DNA of 64,000 nucleotides from JAOAGA01 sp964540515 (GTDB taxonomy: Bacteria > CALINM01), in assembly GCA_964540515.1 (NCBI GenBank), contig CAZIMS010000001.1, forward strand, positions 1 through 64,000, given 5' to 3'. Made by a program: the position numbers and the translations under genes. Each line of letters begins with the position of its first letter. Position 1 is the stretch's first letter. Under the pieces are notes generated by a model. That model searched no databases. It saw only the letters and a program-made list of their open reading frames with translations, and was not told the DNA's origin. Below are positions 1 through 7,818 of this stretch, piece by piece.

Positions 1-371
1 GCAAATACTCTACGGGAGCGTGGTTCTATGTCTCGTTCATCTCTGAAGAATGTTTCAATACCTGTGCTTTCATAAGCAAATGGAAGAGGTTCTTCTACGT
101 GTGGAATATTGGCAGGAATACCTGCTTGATATTTTGCCGATTGTTCAGCAACTCCGCTGAGGGTAATCCCTTCCTGTTTAGCTTCAATCACACCAACGGC
201 TTTTCTATCTACAAACAAAAGATAATCAGCAGTCCCAGATTTAAGCGGAAATTCTCTAACTGCAACACCAATACTAGCTCCAAGATTTAATTCGCCTAAA
301 TCCTGAACCTTCCATCCTGCTTGTTCAAGGAGGAGATCAATGTGTTTTCGGGTTTTTTCTTCTGGTTTCAC
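1..371 (-). CDS. hsdR: Type I restriction enzyme R subunit, 5' part only (runs off the left edge)
   Basis: About 123 N-terminal codons can be read from a GTG at 371 towards position 1 with no stop. The protein shows a PD-(D/E)xK nuclease core: SGTADYLLFVD followed by GVIEAK, typical of the N-terminal domain of HsdR proteins and related restriction helicases. HsdR cleaves and translocates DNA in complex with HsdM and HsdS; the helicase motor domains would lie beyond the window. A GGGGGGAG stretch lies about 13 bases before the GTG, a rather long spacing, so the start is tentative. The coding stretch is about 42-45% G+C by hand count over its first 180 bases, clearly richer than the rest of the window, which suggests transfer. 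It sits just beyond the 3' end of a tRNA gene, a common island position. A stand-alone restriction helicase is the main alternative. Confidence 0.75.
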   Translation of the reverse strand, partial: MKPEEKTRKHIDLLLEQAGWKVQDLGELNLGASIGVAVREFPLKSGTADYLLFVDRKAVGVIEAKQEGITLSGVAEQSAKYQAGIPANIPHVEEPLPFAYESTGIETFFRDERDIEPRSRRVF

Positions 372-447
372 CTTCTGTCTTAAGCTCCCCCCTTTGGTTA
401 TTTTATGGGATGAATAGACTGTGAGGATTTAATATTTTATAAATTAA

Positions 448-521
448 TCGGGACGACTGGATTTGAACCAGCGACACCTTGCTCCCGAAGCAAGTGCGCT
501 ACCAAACTGCGCCACGTCCCG
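448..521 (-). tRNA. tRNA-Pro (anticodon CGG)
   Basis: The reverse strand folds as a full cloverleaf. The acceptor stem is CGGGACG / CGTCCCG with discriminator A at 448. The anticodon stem CTTGC/GCAAG encloses loop TTCGGGA, giving anticodon CGG. The T arm has loop TTCAAAT inside GCTGG/CCAGT. CCA is not encoded. The 3' end faces the restriction gene at 1-371. Confidence 0.95.
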
Positions 522-530
522 AACAAGTAA

Positions 531-559
531 AGATTAAAATATAATAAGAACAAAATCAA
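531..559 (-). promoter_or_regulatory. Probable sigma-70 promoter of tRNA-Pro
   Basis: On the minus strand TTGATT (559-554) and TAATCT (536-531) are separated by 17 bases and lie about 10 bases before the mature tRNA 5' end. Seen by eye only. Confidence 0.45.
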
Positions 560-577
560 GTGCCGATTAATTGCATC

Positions 578-606
578 TTGATTTTTTTTGCATTTATGTT
601 TAAATT
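578..606 (+). promoter_or_regulatory. Possible promoter of the small-protein/Rsm22 operon
   Basis: TTGATT (578-583) and TAAATT (601-606) are 17 bases apart, 22 bases before the first start codon at 628. The region is AT-rich, so chance matches are easy. Confidence 0.35.
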
Positions 607-627
607 TTATTTAAAAAAGGAGGAGTT

Positions 628-897
628 ATGGCACAAACGGAGCAAACAAAACAAGTTAAAGTCACTCTCGAGTCTAAATATAAAGAGGGAGATATGTTAT
701 GTGCTGAAGGAAATGTCAACTATGATGGCACTATATACTTATGGACGGCTAAAGAATCTCATTATGGTTTAGGCTACGATGTAGAGATTAAAGATGAGGG
801 TAAGATACCTTCCAAGCACATTGAGCTTATCACAGCTGCCATTAGAACAAGTATAGAAGAGAATATTGTTGAGACTACTTATAAAATAAAATTATAG
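628..897 (+). CDS. Small protein of unknown function (89 aa)
   Basis: I do not recognise this family. The ATG at 628 follows a strong AAAGGAGGAG ribosome site with good spacing. The product is hydrophilic, with no signal peptide, membrane segment or metal motif and a single Cys (residue 26). It begins with a Gln/Thr/Lys-rich stretch, and its second half (residues 45-89) reads like a compact beta/alpha fold. It is the first gene of a tight run: the rubredoxin-like gene starts 19 bases later and the Rsm22-like gene follows, so a role near RNA modification or redox chemistry is possible but is only inferred from position. A longer overlapping frame starting at 560 is rejected because it lacks a ribosome site. 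Confidence 0.7.
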   Translation: MAQTEQTKQVKVTLESKYKEGDMLCAEGNVNYDGTIYLWTAKESHYGLGYDVEIKDEGKIPSKHIELITAAIRTSIEENIVETTYKIKL

Positions 898-916
898 TTT
901 AGAGAGGTGATGAAAG

Positions 917-1024
917 ATGGCTGTTTTTGTTTGTTCAAAATGCGGAACAGAGAAAGAAGGTAGGTGTAAACCTCAGAAGTGTCCTAAATGTGGAGAAAAG
1001 GGGACGATGACAAAGAAGGGCTAA
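917..1024 (+). CDS. RCKP-type rubredoxin-like zinc-ribbon protein (35 aa)
   Basis: A very short gene: ATG at 917 after GAGAGGTGATG, stop TAA at 1022-1024. The protein has two Cys pairs, CSKCG near the start and CPKCG after the signature GRCKP, which matches the small RCKP-type rubredoxin-like domain proteins found widely in anaerobes. The four Cys should bind one iron or zinc. Such proteins usually stand alone or are fused to rubrerythrins, and their role here is unknown. The next gene starts only four bases after the stop, so it is almost certainly co-transcribed with the Rsm22-like methyltransferase. Confidence 0.8.
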   Translation: MAVFVCSKCGTEKEGRCKPQKCPKCGEKGTMTKKG

Positions 1025-1028
1025 CCTT

Positions 1029-2078
1029 TTGATCGAAAGTTTGTATAAAGTCCTTGAAGGTTTTTATAAAAATTCTCCTATCCCATTAAAAAAATTAAGT
1101 CAAAAGGTATTAGAGTTATCAGACTACTTTAACTCTACTAATCCTCCTACTATCCCCTATGGCGAGGTAGAAGATTATAGATATGCCTATTTATACTATT
1201 TTTATCCTCTAAATGTTTACAAATATCTAACTATTCTCAACTATTACAAAAAAGACCTTAAGGATTGCAAAGCTTTTCTTGATATTGGTGCTGGTCCTCT
1301 AACTTTTTATACTTCTTTATCTTTGCTCAACTTCGAACCACAAGAGATGTATGCCTTAGACAAAAGTAGAGAGTTTATGGAAAGTGGGAAAAAAATACTC
1401 AATAAGATTGATAGCTCCTTTACAAAAAAGATTAAATATGGCTTGCCTACTAAAAAGATGGATCTTATTAATTTTGGAAATATCTTTGCTGAGCTTGAGG
1501 AAGAAAAGGTTATAGATTTTTTAGATGATTACTTAAGATACTTAGAAGAAGACAGAGGATATATCTTGATACTTGAGCCAGGCACAAAGAGGGCATTCAA
1601 AAAGACACTGAAAATAAAAGATTATTTGATTCAAAGAGGTTTTTCTCTTCTCAACGACTGCCCCGCCCATAAATGTTGGAAGGAAGATGATTGGTGTCAC
1701 GAAAACATCTATTTTCCTAGAAACGTGCTTATTATGAATGTAGAAAATCAGAACAAGTTAAATAATAAATTTATAAACTTTATCTATCTGTTAATGAAGA
1801 AAGGGGAAGAAAGGATTGAAAACAAAGAATATCATAAGGTTATCAGCAATTTAATTAAACACAAGGGAAGATATCTTTTGGAGGTCTGTGGAAAAGAGAA
1901 AATCTCAAGATATGAGCTAATGGAAAGAGACTTAAGTCAATCAAACAAAGATTTTTTAAATATAAGGCGGGGTGATATTATAGAAATCAAACTTTTTGAG
2001 TTAAAGGGGGAAGTTTTTAGGCTTAATAAAAATAGTACCGTAAAGATTATTAAAAAGTGGGCTCTTAATCCCTTTTAA
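1029..2078 (+). CDS. Rsm22/METTL17-like SAM-dependent ribosomal small-subunit methyltransferase homolog
   Basis: A 349-aa protein with a Rossmann SAM-binding motif FLDIGAGPLT around residues 83-92 and the Cys pattern of the Rsm22/METTL17 family: C211, C216, C223 (in CPAHKCW and WCHE) plus a distal C287. In that family four Cys hold an Fe-S cluster and the protein acts in assembly of the mitochondrial small ribosomal subunit; bacterial members are presumed to bind ribosomal RNA. The start is a TTG at 1029, four bases after the preceding stop; AAGAAGG lies about 10 bases upstream inside the preceding gene. The next in-frame ATG would remove much of the N-terminus. The 3' end overlaps the convergent U32 gene by four bases. 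Catalytic activity is not shown by the sequence. Confidence 0.75.
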   Translation: MIESLYKVLEGFYKNSPIPLKKLSQKVLELSDYFNSTNPPTIPYGEVEDYRYAYLYYFYPLNVYKYLTILNYYKKDLKDCKAFLDIGAGPLTFYTSLSLLNFEPQEMYALDKSREFMESGKKILNKIDSSFTKKIKYGLPTKKMDLINFGNIFAELEEEKVIDFLDDYLRYLEEDRGYILILEPGTKRAFKKTLKIKDYLIQRGFSLLNDCPAHKCWKEDDWCHENIYFPRNVLIMNVENQNKLNNKFINFIYLLMKKGEERIENKEYHKVISNLIKHKGRYLLEVCGKEKISRYELMERDLSQSNKDFLNIRRGDIIEIKLFELKGEVFRLNKNSTVKIIKKWALNPF

Positions 2079-3283
2079 GGCATGTTTTTTCTTATTATAT
2101 CCATCTCTCTTGCATAAGAAGGAACCTCTGTCTCAATTATCCATTCATTTCTTGCTAATTCTATCTTTTCCCCATCACGATAGATATCTGATATCCTAAA
2201 GGGGAGAGCCTCAAAATTAGGGGTAAGAAAAAAGACCTCATCACCCTCTCTTAAATTAGCCTTAACCAGTATTTGTCCTTTATTCTCGCTTATCTTACTA
2301 ATAATTATACCTACTATCTGAGTCTGCATCTTTGCTGATTTATCAAAAAAATTGTAATCATATATCTTTTGTTTACCTAATAGTAGCCCTGTCGTATAGC
2401 CTCTACTTGAAAAGCTTAAAAGCTCTTTTAAATACTTATCCTTATCATAGTTAAGTTTTTCATCAATAGCTCTTAAAGCTTTTCGATAGGTATTTACTAC
2501 CCCTGCTAGATAGTTAATCCCCTTCATTCTACCTTCAATCTTAAAGCTATCAATGCCTATTTCAACAAGTTCAGGTAGATACTCAATAAGACAGAGGTCC
2601 TTTGAGTTCATAATATAGGCTCCTCTATCATCTTCAAAAACAGGAAAGAACTCTCCTTCTCTTTTTTCTTCCATAAGATAGTATTTCCATCTACAGGGAT
2701 GGGTGCATAACCCTCTATTACCGCTTCTGTAGTTAAGAAAGCTACTAAGATAGCATCTTCCTGAGTAGGATATACATATGGCACCATGTGCAAATATCTC
2801 CAACTCTATTGATAACTTTTTCCTTATCTGTTCAAGTTCTTTAAGAGTTAGCTCCCTCGATAAAATAAGTCTTTTAACTCCTAAATCCTCATAAAAAAGG
2901 GCTGATTCATAGTTTGTAATATTAGCCTGTGTGCTTATATGTATTGGTATGGATGGAGCAATCTGTTTGGCGAGTTTAAATACCCCTAAGTCTGATATTA
3001 TTAATCCATCAGGTTGTAGGGATGCCAATAACTCTAAATGTTTTGCTATCTTTCTTAAATCCCTATTATGGGCAAATATATTGACAGTTACATAGCTTTT
3101 AACTTTTTTATCCCTGCAATACTCAATAGCTAATTTAAACTCATCATCACTAAAGCCACCAATATTGCCTCTAAGACTGAACTCCGACAAACCTAAGTAA
3201 ACCGCATCTGCACCATAATGTATTGCTATCTTTAGCTTCTCGAAATCTCCTGCTGGAGCGAGTAGTTCTGGCAATTTATTCAC
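2075..3283 (-). CDS. U32 family protein (TrhP/RlhA-like; nominal collagenase-type peptidase)
   Basis: 402 aa. The N-terminus PELLAPAGDFEKL and the segment EIFAHGAICISYSGRC match the U32 signature. Further Cys residues (GLCTHPCRW) follow and are conserved in the family. Well-studied members (TrhP/YegQ, RlhA) are not proteases but take part in prephenate-dependent hydroxylation of tRNA U34 or 23S rRNA, probably with an Fe-S cluster. The length is close to TrhP, but I cannot tell TrhP from RlhA. Its ATG overlaps the 3' end of rnhA by eight bases, so it is translationally coupled to it. Confidence 0.85.
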   Translation of the reverse strand: MNKLPELLAPAGDFEKLKIAIHYGADAVYLGLSEFSLRGNIGGFSDDEFKLAIEYCRDKKVKSYVTVNIFAHNRDLRKIAKHLELLASLQPDGLIISDLGVFKLAKQIAPSIPIHISTQANITNYESALFYEDLGVKRLILSRELTLKELEQIRKKLSIELEIFAHGAICISYSGRCYLSSFLNYRSGNRGLCTHPCRWKYYLMEEKREGEFFPVFEDDRGAYIMNSKDLCLIEYLPELVEIGIDSFKIEGRMKGINYLAGVVNTYRKALRAIDEKLNYDKDKYLKELLSFSSRGYTTGLLLGKQKIYDYNFFDKSAKMQTQIVGIIISKISENKGQILVKANLREGDEVFFLTPNFEALPFRISDIYRDGEKIELARNEWIIETEVPSYAREMDIIRKNMP

Positions 3284-3731
3284 CTATTTTTATTCTCTCT
3301 ATTTCTTTCTTCGCTATACTATCGCAGAGCTCATTCTCTTTGTGACCGCTATGACCTTTAACCCAAACCCAATCTATTACATGTTTTTTCGTAAGCTCAT
3401 CTATCTTTTCCCAAAGATCCTTGTTTTCCACTGTCTTTTTTGATGAGTTTTTCCAGCCCTTCTTAACCCATTGGGGAAGCCATTCCTTAACTCCCCTTAT
3501 AAGATAATGGGAGTCACTATAAACTTTTACATTACAACTTCTCTTAAGCTCTGAGAGCGCTCTTATTATTGCTGTAAGCTCCATTCTATTATTAGTAGTA
3601 ATAATCTCACCACCAGAGATGATCTTTTCTTTATCACCATATCTTAGTATGGCACACCATCCACCAACACCTGGATTACCACTGCAGGCTCCATCTGTGT
3701 AAATCTCTACATAGCGATTATCTTTTTTCAT
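3276..3731 (-). CDS. rnhA: Ribonuclease HI
   Basis: 151 aa, the usual RNase HI length. The catalytic acidic residues are visible: Asp in YTDGACSGNPG, Glu in NNRMELTA, Asp in KVYSDSHYL and a C-terminal Asp in ELCDSIAKKE after the conserved VKGHSGH loop. It hydrolyses RNA in RNA-DNA hybrids, in the cytoplasm. It starts one base after the plsC-like gene ends and overlaps the U32 gene at its 3' end, so it lies inside the selD-plsC-rnhA-U32 minus-strand operon. Confidence 0.95.
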   Translation of the reverse strand: MKKDNRYVEIYTDGACSGNPGVGGWCAILRYGDKEKIISGGEIITTNNRMELTAIIRALSELKRSCNVKVYSDSHYLIRGVKEWLPQWVKKGWKNSSKKTVENKDLWEKIDELTKKHVIDWVWVKGHSGHKENELCDSIAKKEIERIKIGE

Positions 3732-3732
3732 T

Positions 3733-4521
3733 TTATAAAACTGGAACTTGGAGTTCTTTTAGATTTTCTACAATGAAATTTAACACCTCTTTATGTTCTT
3801 TCTGACCATTTCCTTCAATAAATACAGGTTCACCGAAAATAAAAGAAACCTTTAGATTAGTATCAATCTTTCCAAAATCTTTTATAATCTTTCCCTGTTG
3901 CCAACTATCTGTTCGAAGGGCAAGGGGTATTACTGGCACACCTGCCCTTTTTGCCAGTTTTACACCTATAGAGTTAAACTCATTGGGATCAAAAACATAT
4001 ACTCTCGTGGTCTGTGGAAAGATAATTATTGAGTAACCCTCTGATAATCTTTTTACTCCATCTTCAAGAACTTTTTTTAAGTCTTCTCTTGGGTTTACTC
4101 TGGTTACGATGATAGGTTTTCTTGATCTCATTATATGTTTAAAAACTGGAATTTTAACCAGGCTCTCCTTCACAACAAAGGTAACTTTTAAGAAAGGGTA
4201 TAGTATACCTGCTAAAGTAAAGGTCTCCAAAGTACTCATATGATTTGCAATAATAACGGAAGGTCTGCCTTGAAGGGGAATTATCTTTTCTATCCCTCTT
4301 ATCTCAAACTCTACACCTATACCCTCAAGATTTTTGATAACCCTTAGATTATCTTCAATCCATTCTTCATAGCTATATCTTCCTCTTTTGGCCTTCCTAC
4401 TCGCATTAACGATTATATTTACCAGTTTTTTGTAAAAAATTAGGTTTGGAAATCTTACACTTCCTTTAACAGGAGTTTTATAAGTACCATTTTCATATAC
4501 CAGTTGTTGTAGCTCTCCCAT
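3733..4521 (-). CDS. plsC: PlsC-like 1-acyl-sn-glycerol-3-phosphate acyltransferase
   Basis: 262 aa from the ATG at 4521. The acyltransferase block I reads IIANHMSTLETF, i.e. NHX4E where most PlsC proteins have NHX4D. Block III is seen as FPQTTR and block IV as VPVIPLAL. The family transfers an acyl chain to lysophosphatidate at the inner face of the cytoplasmic membrane. An upstream in-frame TTG at 4542 is possible, but the only good ribosome site (GGGGAG) lies between it and 4521, so the ATG is preferred even though the spacing is long. The gene follows selD closely. The Asp-to-Glu change occurs in a PlsC subgroup I have seen elsewhere, so I do not take it as inactivation. The exact acyl donor and acceptor are unknown. 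Confidence 0.85.
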   Translation of the reverse strand: MGELQQLVYENGTYKTPVKGSVRFPNLIFYKKLVNIIVNASRKAKRGRYSYEEWIEDNLRVIKNLEGIGVEFEIRGIEKIIPLQGRPSVIIANHMSTLETFTLAGILYPFLKVTFVVKESLVKIPVFKHIMRSRKPIIVTRVNPREDLKKVLEDGVKRLSEGYSIIIFPQTTRVYVFDPNEFNSIGVKLAKRAGVPVIPLALRTDSWQQGKIIKDFGKIDTNLKVSFIFGEPVFIEGNGQKEHKEVLNFIVENLKELQVPVL

Positions 4522-4545
4522 TTTATTATATGTGCTCCCCAAAAG

Positions 4546-5568
4546 TTATATGATTTTTATATGTTTATCTTTTAAAGGCCTTGTCTCTCCAATCTTAACG
4601 GCACAGTCACCTACATCATTTAGTCTTTTTAATATCTCAGAAGTTTTATCCCTCTTACACAATATCACTAAACCACCCGATGTCTCTGGAGTTGACAGTA
4701 TAAGTATTTTTTCAGCCTCTCCTTCAACATAGGGCATTACAAAGTCCCTATTCCTATAAGAGCCAGCAGGTATTAAACCATAACTTAGGTATTCAAAAAA
4801 ACCACTTAAGAACGAAACACTTTTATAGTCAATCTCTATAGAGATGGAGCTTGCTTTTGCTATCTCTAATAGATGTCCCAACAAGCCAAAGCCCGTAACA
4901 TCTGTAATAGTAGCAATATCATAAAGATTAAGTATTTCTAAAGCATATTTGTTTAATCTAAGCATATTAGCTATCATACTCTTTTTGTGTTCTTCCGATA
5001 TAAGCTCAGCTTTGAGAGCCGTGCTTAAAATCCCAGCCCCTATCGGTTTAGTTAATATAATATCTAAATCAGGCTTACCACAGCGGTTTAAGAATATCTT
5101 TTCCCCAGCAACCCCTGTTACAGAAAGACCATACTTAATCTCTTTATCAGTAATTGTATGTCCACCGATTATATCAACAGAAGCTTCATCAATCTTTTCT
5201 TTTCCCCCTTCTAGTATCTCCTGCAAAACCTTAATATCAAGGCAATCTATAGGGAAACATGCAATATTAAGAGCTGAAATAGGCTTACCACCCATAGCGT
5301 AAATATCAGACAAAGAGTTTGCCACAGCAATCTGTCCAAAGATATAGGGCTCGTTAACAATAGGTGTAATAATATCAACTGTTTGAAGAATCTTGATACC
5401 TTCTATCCTAATAGCACCACAGTCATCAGAGTCTTCCATACCTACCAAAACTCTATCACTTCTTTTGTAGCCAAAACCTTTCATAAGCTTAGATAGGTCG
5501 CCCGGACCCATTTTTGCTGCTCAACCTGATGCTGTAGCATAGTCTAATAGCTTTACTATCTCTGTCAT
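4546..5568 (-). CDS. selD: Selenide, water dikinase (selenophosphate synthetase), selenocysteine-containing
   Basis: SelD makes selenophosphate from selenide and ATP for selenocysteine and selenouridine synthesis. The usual calling start is the ATG at 5511 (MGPGDL), but the same frame extends 19 codons upstream to an ATG at 5568 through one TGA at 5523-5521. This gives MTEIVKLLDYATASG-Sec-AAKMG. The family motif is SxGCxxK, with Cys or Sec at exactly this position, and the following Lys is the catalytic one, so the TGA is read as Sec. With it the protein is about 340 aa, the normal SelD length. Starting at 5511 would remove the active site. The gene leads the plsC-rnhA-U32 run; mlaD lies just upstream. 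Confidence 0.93.
5496..5523 (-). promoter_or_regulatory. Selenocysteine codon and candidate bacterial SECIS hairpin in selD
   Basis: The TGA is at 5523-5521. Twelve bases further 3' the coding strand can fold GGTC-CGGGC-GACC (5508-5496), a short GC-rich stem with a five-base loop, in the range where SelB-binding bSECIS hairpins lie. It was folded by eye, and a bulged U as in E. coli fdhF is not evident. The Sec assignment rests on the SelD motif, not on this hairpin. Confidence 0.5.
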
Positions 5569-5597
5569 TATTATAAACCTTTATTTTATTAATTAAA

Positions 5598-7052
5598 TCA
5601 ATTTGTAGGTAATGGGGTAGAGCTTAATAGGTACTTAATATCTTCATCTTCAAACTTTATACCACCACCTAAAAAGAAGCTTCTCCTATCCCTATCGCTA
5701 ATTAGATCATCTACACCGCCAGTAATGAACAAATATTTTAATAAATTATACTGGGCGGTAACTCTTAGATTGGGGCTATATTTTCTATCAAAATTATACA
5801 ACTCGGCAGAATATTTCCATTTCTGATTATTGCTTAAATAATCCACAGCGACACCACCGGTACTCTCAAACAAACCGCCTCTAAACTCCAGATTATGAAA
5901 TTTTTTACCAATCTGGGCATTTACTTGAACAGCCTTCTCTTTCTGCTTTTCTATAACAGTAGTAGTAGTACCAGTAGGTGTTGTAACCGTTTCTGTCTCT
6001 CTTGAGAACTTACCGAAGGGTGCATCAACACCACCAATTAGATAGAAAAAATCTGGCCTCGGATAAATCTTTAGGTTTACCTGTGAACGAGAGTCTTTAA
6101 CCCTTTCAAGGTACTCACTTTTAAACTCAAAGAAGGTTCTTATGGTCTCAGCCTTTGAGAGCATCTTATTTAAACCTGTAAGAGTTTTATTAAGATTTTC
6201 ATGGGCACTATCATCGTTTATCAACTTACCTAAAGTGCCTTGACCTTTGTCTATCTTTTCTGAGACGCTTTTTAAAGATGCTAAGGTCTCATCCATCTTT
6301 TCAGAGGAGCTCTTTAAGTTTTGTAGACTCTCTTTAAGATTTGATCTATTTTCTGCCAGTATATCCTTTAAATTTTGTGATATCTCTTTCAACTCGCTTG
6401 CTATTTCTGGGGTTTTATCAGCTAAGGTCTCTGAAAATTTTTCGAGATTTTTTACAGTATTTGTAAGGCCCTCATCGTTCTTCTTAACAAGATTATTGAT
6501 GTTGTAAGTTAAATCATAGAGATTGTTAAAAATTCCCTTAAGAAGCCTCTCTCCCTCTTCACCACCCAAGGTCTTTTTAAGATTTACTGATACCTCTTTT
6601 ATATCTGCTATTACAGAATCTACATGTTCTATAAACTTGTCTAAATCCATTGTTTTTCTTACATTTAAAATCTCTCCATTTTTTGCTATCACCTCTTCTG
6701 CAGTACCGGGATCAATCTCAACAAACTTCTCTCCCAACACTCCTTTTGTTTTTATAATAGCGCTCGCATCTCTTTTAAGAACTATATCTTCTCCTAACTC
6801 AAGTATAACTTTTGCTTTATTACCAGCTAACTCAATCTTCTTTACTCGCCCTACAGTTACTCCTGCTATTTGTACAGAGCCACCTTCATCTAAGCCCTCG
6901 GCATTGCCAAAATAGACATAAACATCGTAGGTCTCACCGCCACCAAACAACTTAAACTTGCCTACCTTTAGGGACATAAAAATTAAGAGCCCACAGGCTA
7001 CTATAACAAAAATCCCAACTTTAAACTCTGAAGAAAAGCCCTTACTATGCAT
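5598..7052 (-). CDS. mlaD: MlaD-like MCE-domain protein with long coiled-coil and beta-rich C-terminus
   Basis: 484 aa, far longer than E. coli MlaD (about 180 aa). Order of parts: short cytoplasmic N-terminus; transmembrane anchor about residues 13-32; MCE domain about 38-120 (VYFGNAEGLDEGGSVQIAGV); a long helical, heptad-like stretch about 150-325 rich in Leu, Lys and Glu; and a C-terminal part about 330-484 with alternating hydrophobic/polar strands (VNLKIYPRPDFFYLIGGVD, KYLFITGGVDDL, RSFFLGGGIKF) that looks like outer-membrane barrel strands. MCE proteins form hexameric tunnels for lipids. A protein of this shape could bridge the periplasm, as proposed for the long MlaD of Veillonella parvula. 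It is one base downstream of mlaF and in one operon with mlaE. Confidence 0.85.
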   Translation of the reverse strand: MHSKGFSSEFKVGIFVIVACGLLIFMSLKVGKFKLFGGGETYDVYVYFGNAEGLDEGGSVQIAGVTVGRVKKIELAGNKAKVILELGEDIVLKRDASAIIKTKGVLGEKFVEIDPGTAEEVIAKNGEILNVRKTMDLDKFIEHVDSVIADIKEVSVNLKKTLGGEEGERLLKGIFNNLYDLTYNINNLVKKNDEGLTNTVKNLEKFSETLADKTPEIASELKEISQNLKDILAENRSNLKESLQNLKSSSEKMDETLASLKSVSEKIDKGQGTLGKLINDDSAHENLNKTLTGLNKMLSKAETIRTFFEFKSEYLERVKDSRSQVNLKIYPRPDFFYLIGGVDAPFGKFSRETETVTTPTGTTTTVIEKQKEKAVQVNAQIGKKFHNLEFRGGLFESTGGVAVDYLSNNQKWKYSAELYNFDRKYSPNLRVTAQYNLLKYLFITGGVDDLISDRDRRSFFLGGGIKFEDEDIKYLLSSTPLPTN

Positions 7053-7814
7053 CTATTCTCCTACCGTAATTGGTCCAACAGACCTGCCTTCAATAAACTG
7101 TCTAAGGAAGGCATTATCCTTTTGCCTCATCTCTTCGGGTGACCCCTCAGCTATTATCTTACCATTGTATAGCATAGCAATTTTATGAGCAATTTTAAAG
7201 GTAGATTTAATATCGTGGCTTATAACAATGCAGGTTACTTTGAGTTTTTGTTGTATATCCACTATAAGATTGTCTATCACATCAGACATAATAGGGTCAA
7301 GTCCGCTTGTAGGCTCATCAAACATTATCACTTCTGGATTTGATATAATAGCCCGTGCTAAACTTGCCCTTTTTCTCATACCACCAGATATCTCTGAGGG
7401 GTATTTTTTTTCTGCCCCTCTAAGTCCAACAAGTCCAAGCACATAATCTACCTTTTCATAAATCTCCTTCTCTGACATATTTGTATGCTCAAATAAAGGG
7501 AAGCCAACATTATCTGCTATATTTAAGGAGTCAAAGAGCGCTCCCTCCTGAAAAAGCATTCCAAACTTTCTTCTAATTCTGTTAAGACTTTTCTCATCTG
7601 CCGAGACTATATCAGTACCGTCTACAAGAATTTCGCCTCTATCTGGTTTTATCAGACCAATAATATGCTTTAATAAAACACTCTTACCTCCACCACTTCT
7701 TCCAATGATAACAGTAACTTTTGACCTTAGAATATCAAGATTTAGCTCCTTTAGAACCTCTTGGTTTCCAAACTTTTTTGAAAGGTTTCTAATTTTTATA
7801 ATATACTCATCCAT
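7053..7814 (-). CDS. mlaF: MlaF-like ABC transporter ATPase
   Basis: 253 aa. Walker A GRSGGGKSVLL near residues 38-48, ABC signature EISGGMRKRASLARA, Walker B VIMFDEPTSGLDP and the switch His in VISHD are all present. The GGMRKR form of the signature is characteristic of MlaF-type ATPases. It powers lipid movement through the MlaE permease at the cytoplasmic membrane. It sits between mlaE (four bases upstream) and mlaD (directly downstream). No MlaA, MlaB or MlaC homolog is found nearby. Confidence 0.95.
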   Translation of the reverse strand: MDEYIIKIRNLSKKFGNQEVLKELNLDILRSKVTVIIGRSGGGKSVLLKHIIGLIKPDRGEILVDGTDIVSADEKSLNRIRRKFGMLFQEGALFDSLNIADNVGFPLFEHTNMSEKEIYEKVDYVLGLVGLRGAEKKYPSEISGGMRKRASLARAIISNPEVIMFDEPTSGLDPIMSDVIDNLIVDIQQKLKVTCIVISHDIKSTFKIAHKIAMLYNGKIIAEGSPEEMRQKDNAFLRQFIEGRSVGPITVGE

Positions 7815-7818
7815 AATT

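Noticed and set aside
560..772. 70-codon frame overlapping the small gene at 628
   Set aside because: Different frame, no ribosome site; the 628 frame has AAAGGAGGAG.
3733..4521. NHX4E in the PlsC-like protein as an inactivating change
   Set aside because: Glu in this position occurs in a subgroup of otherwise normal acyltransferases and the other motifs are intact.
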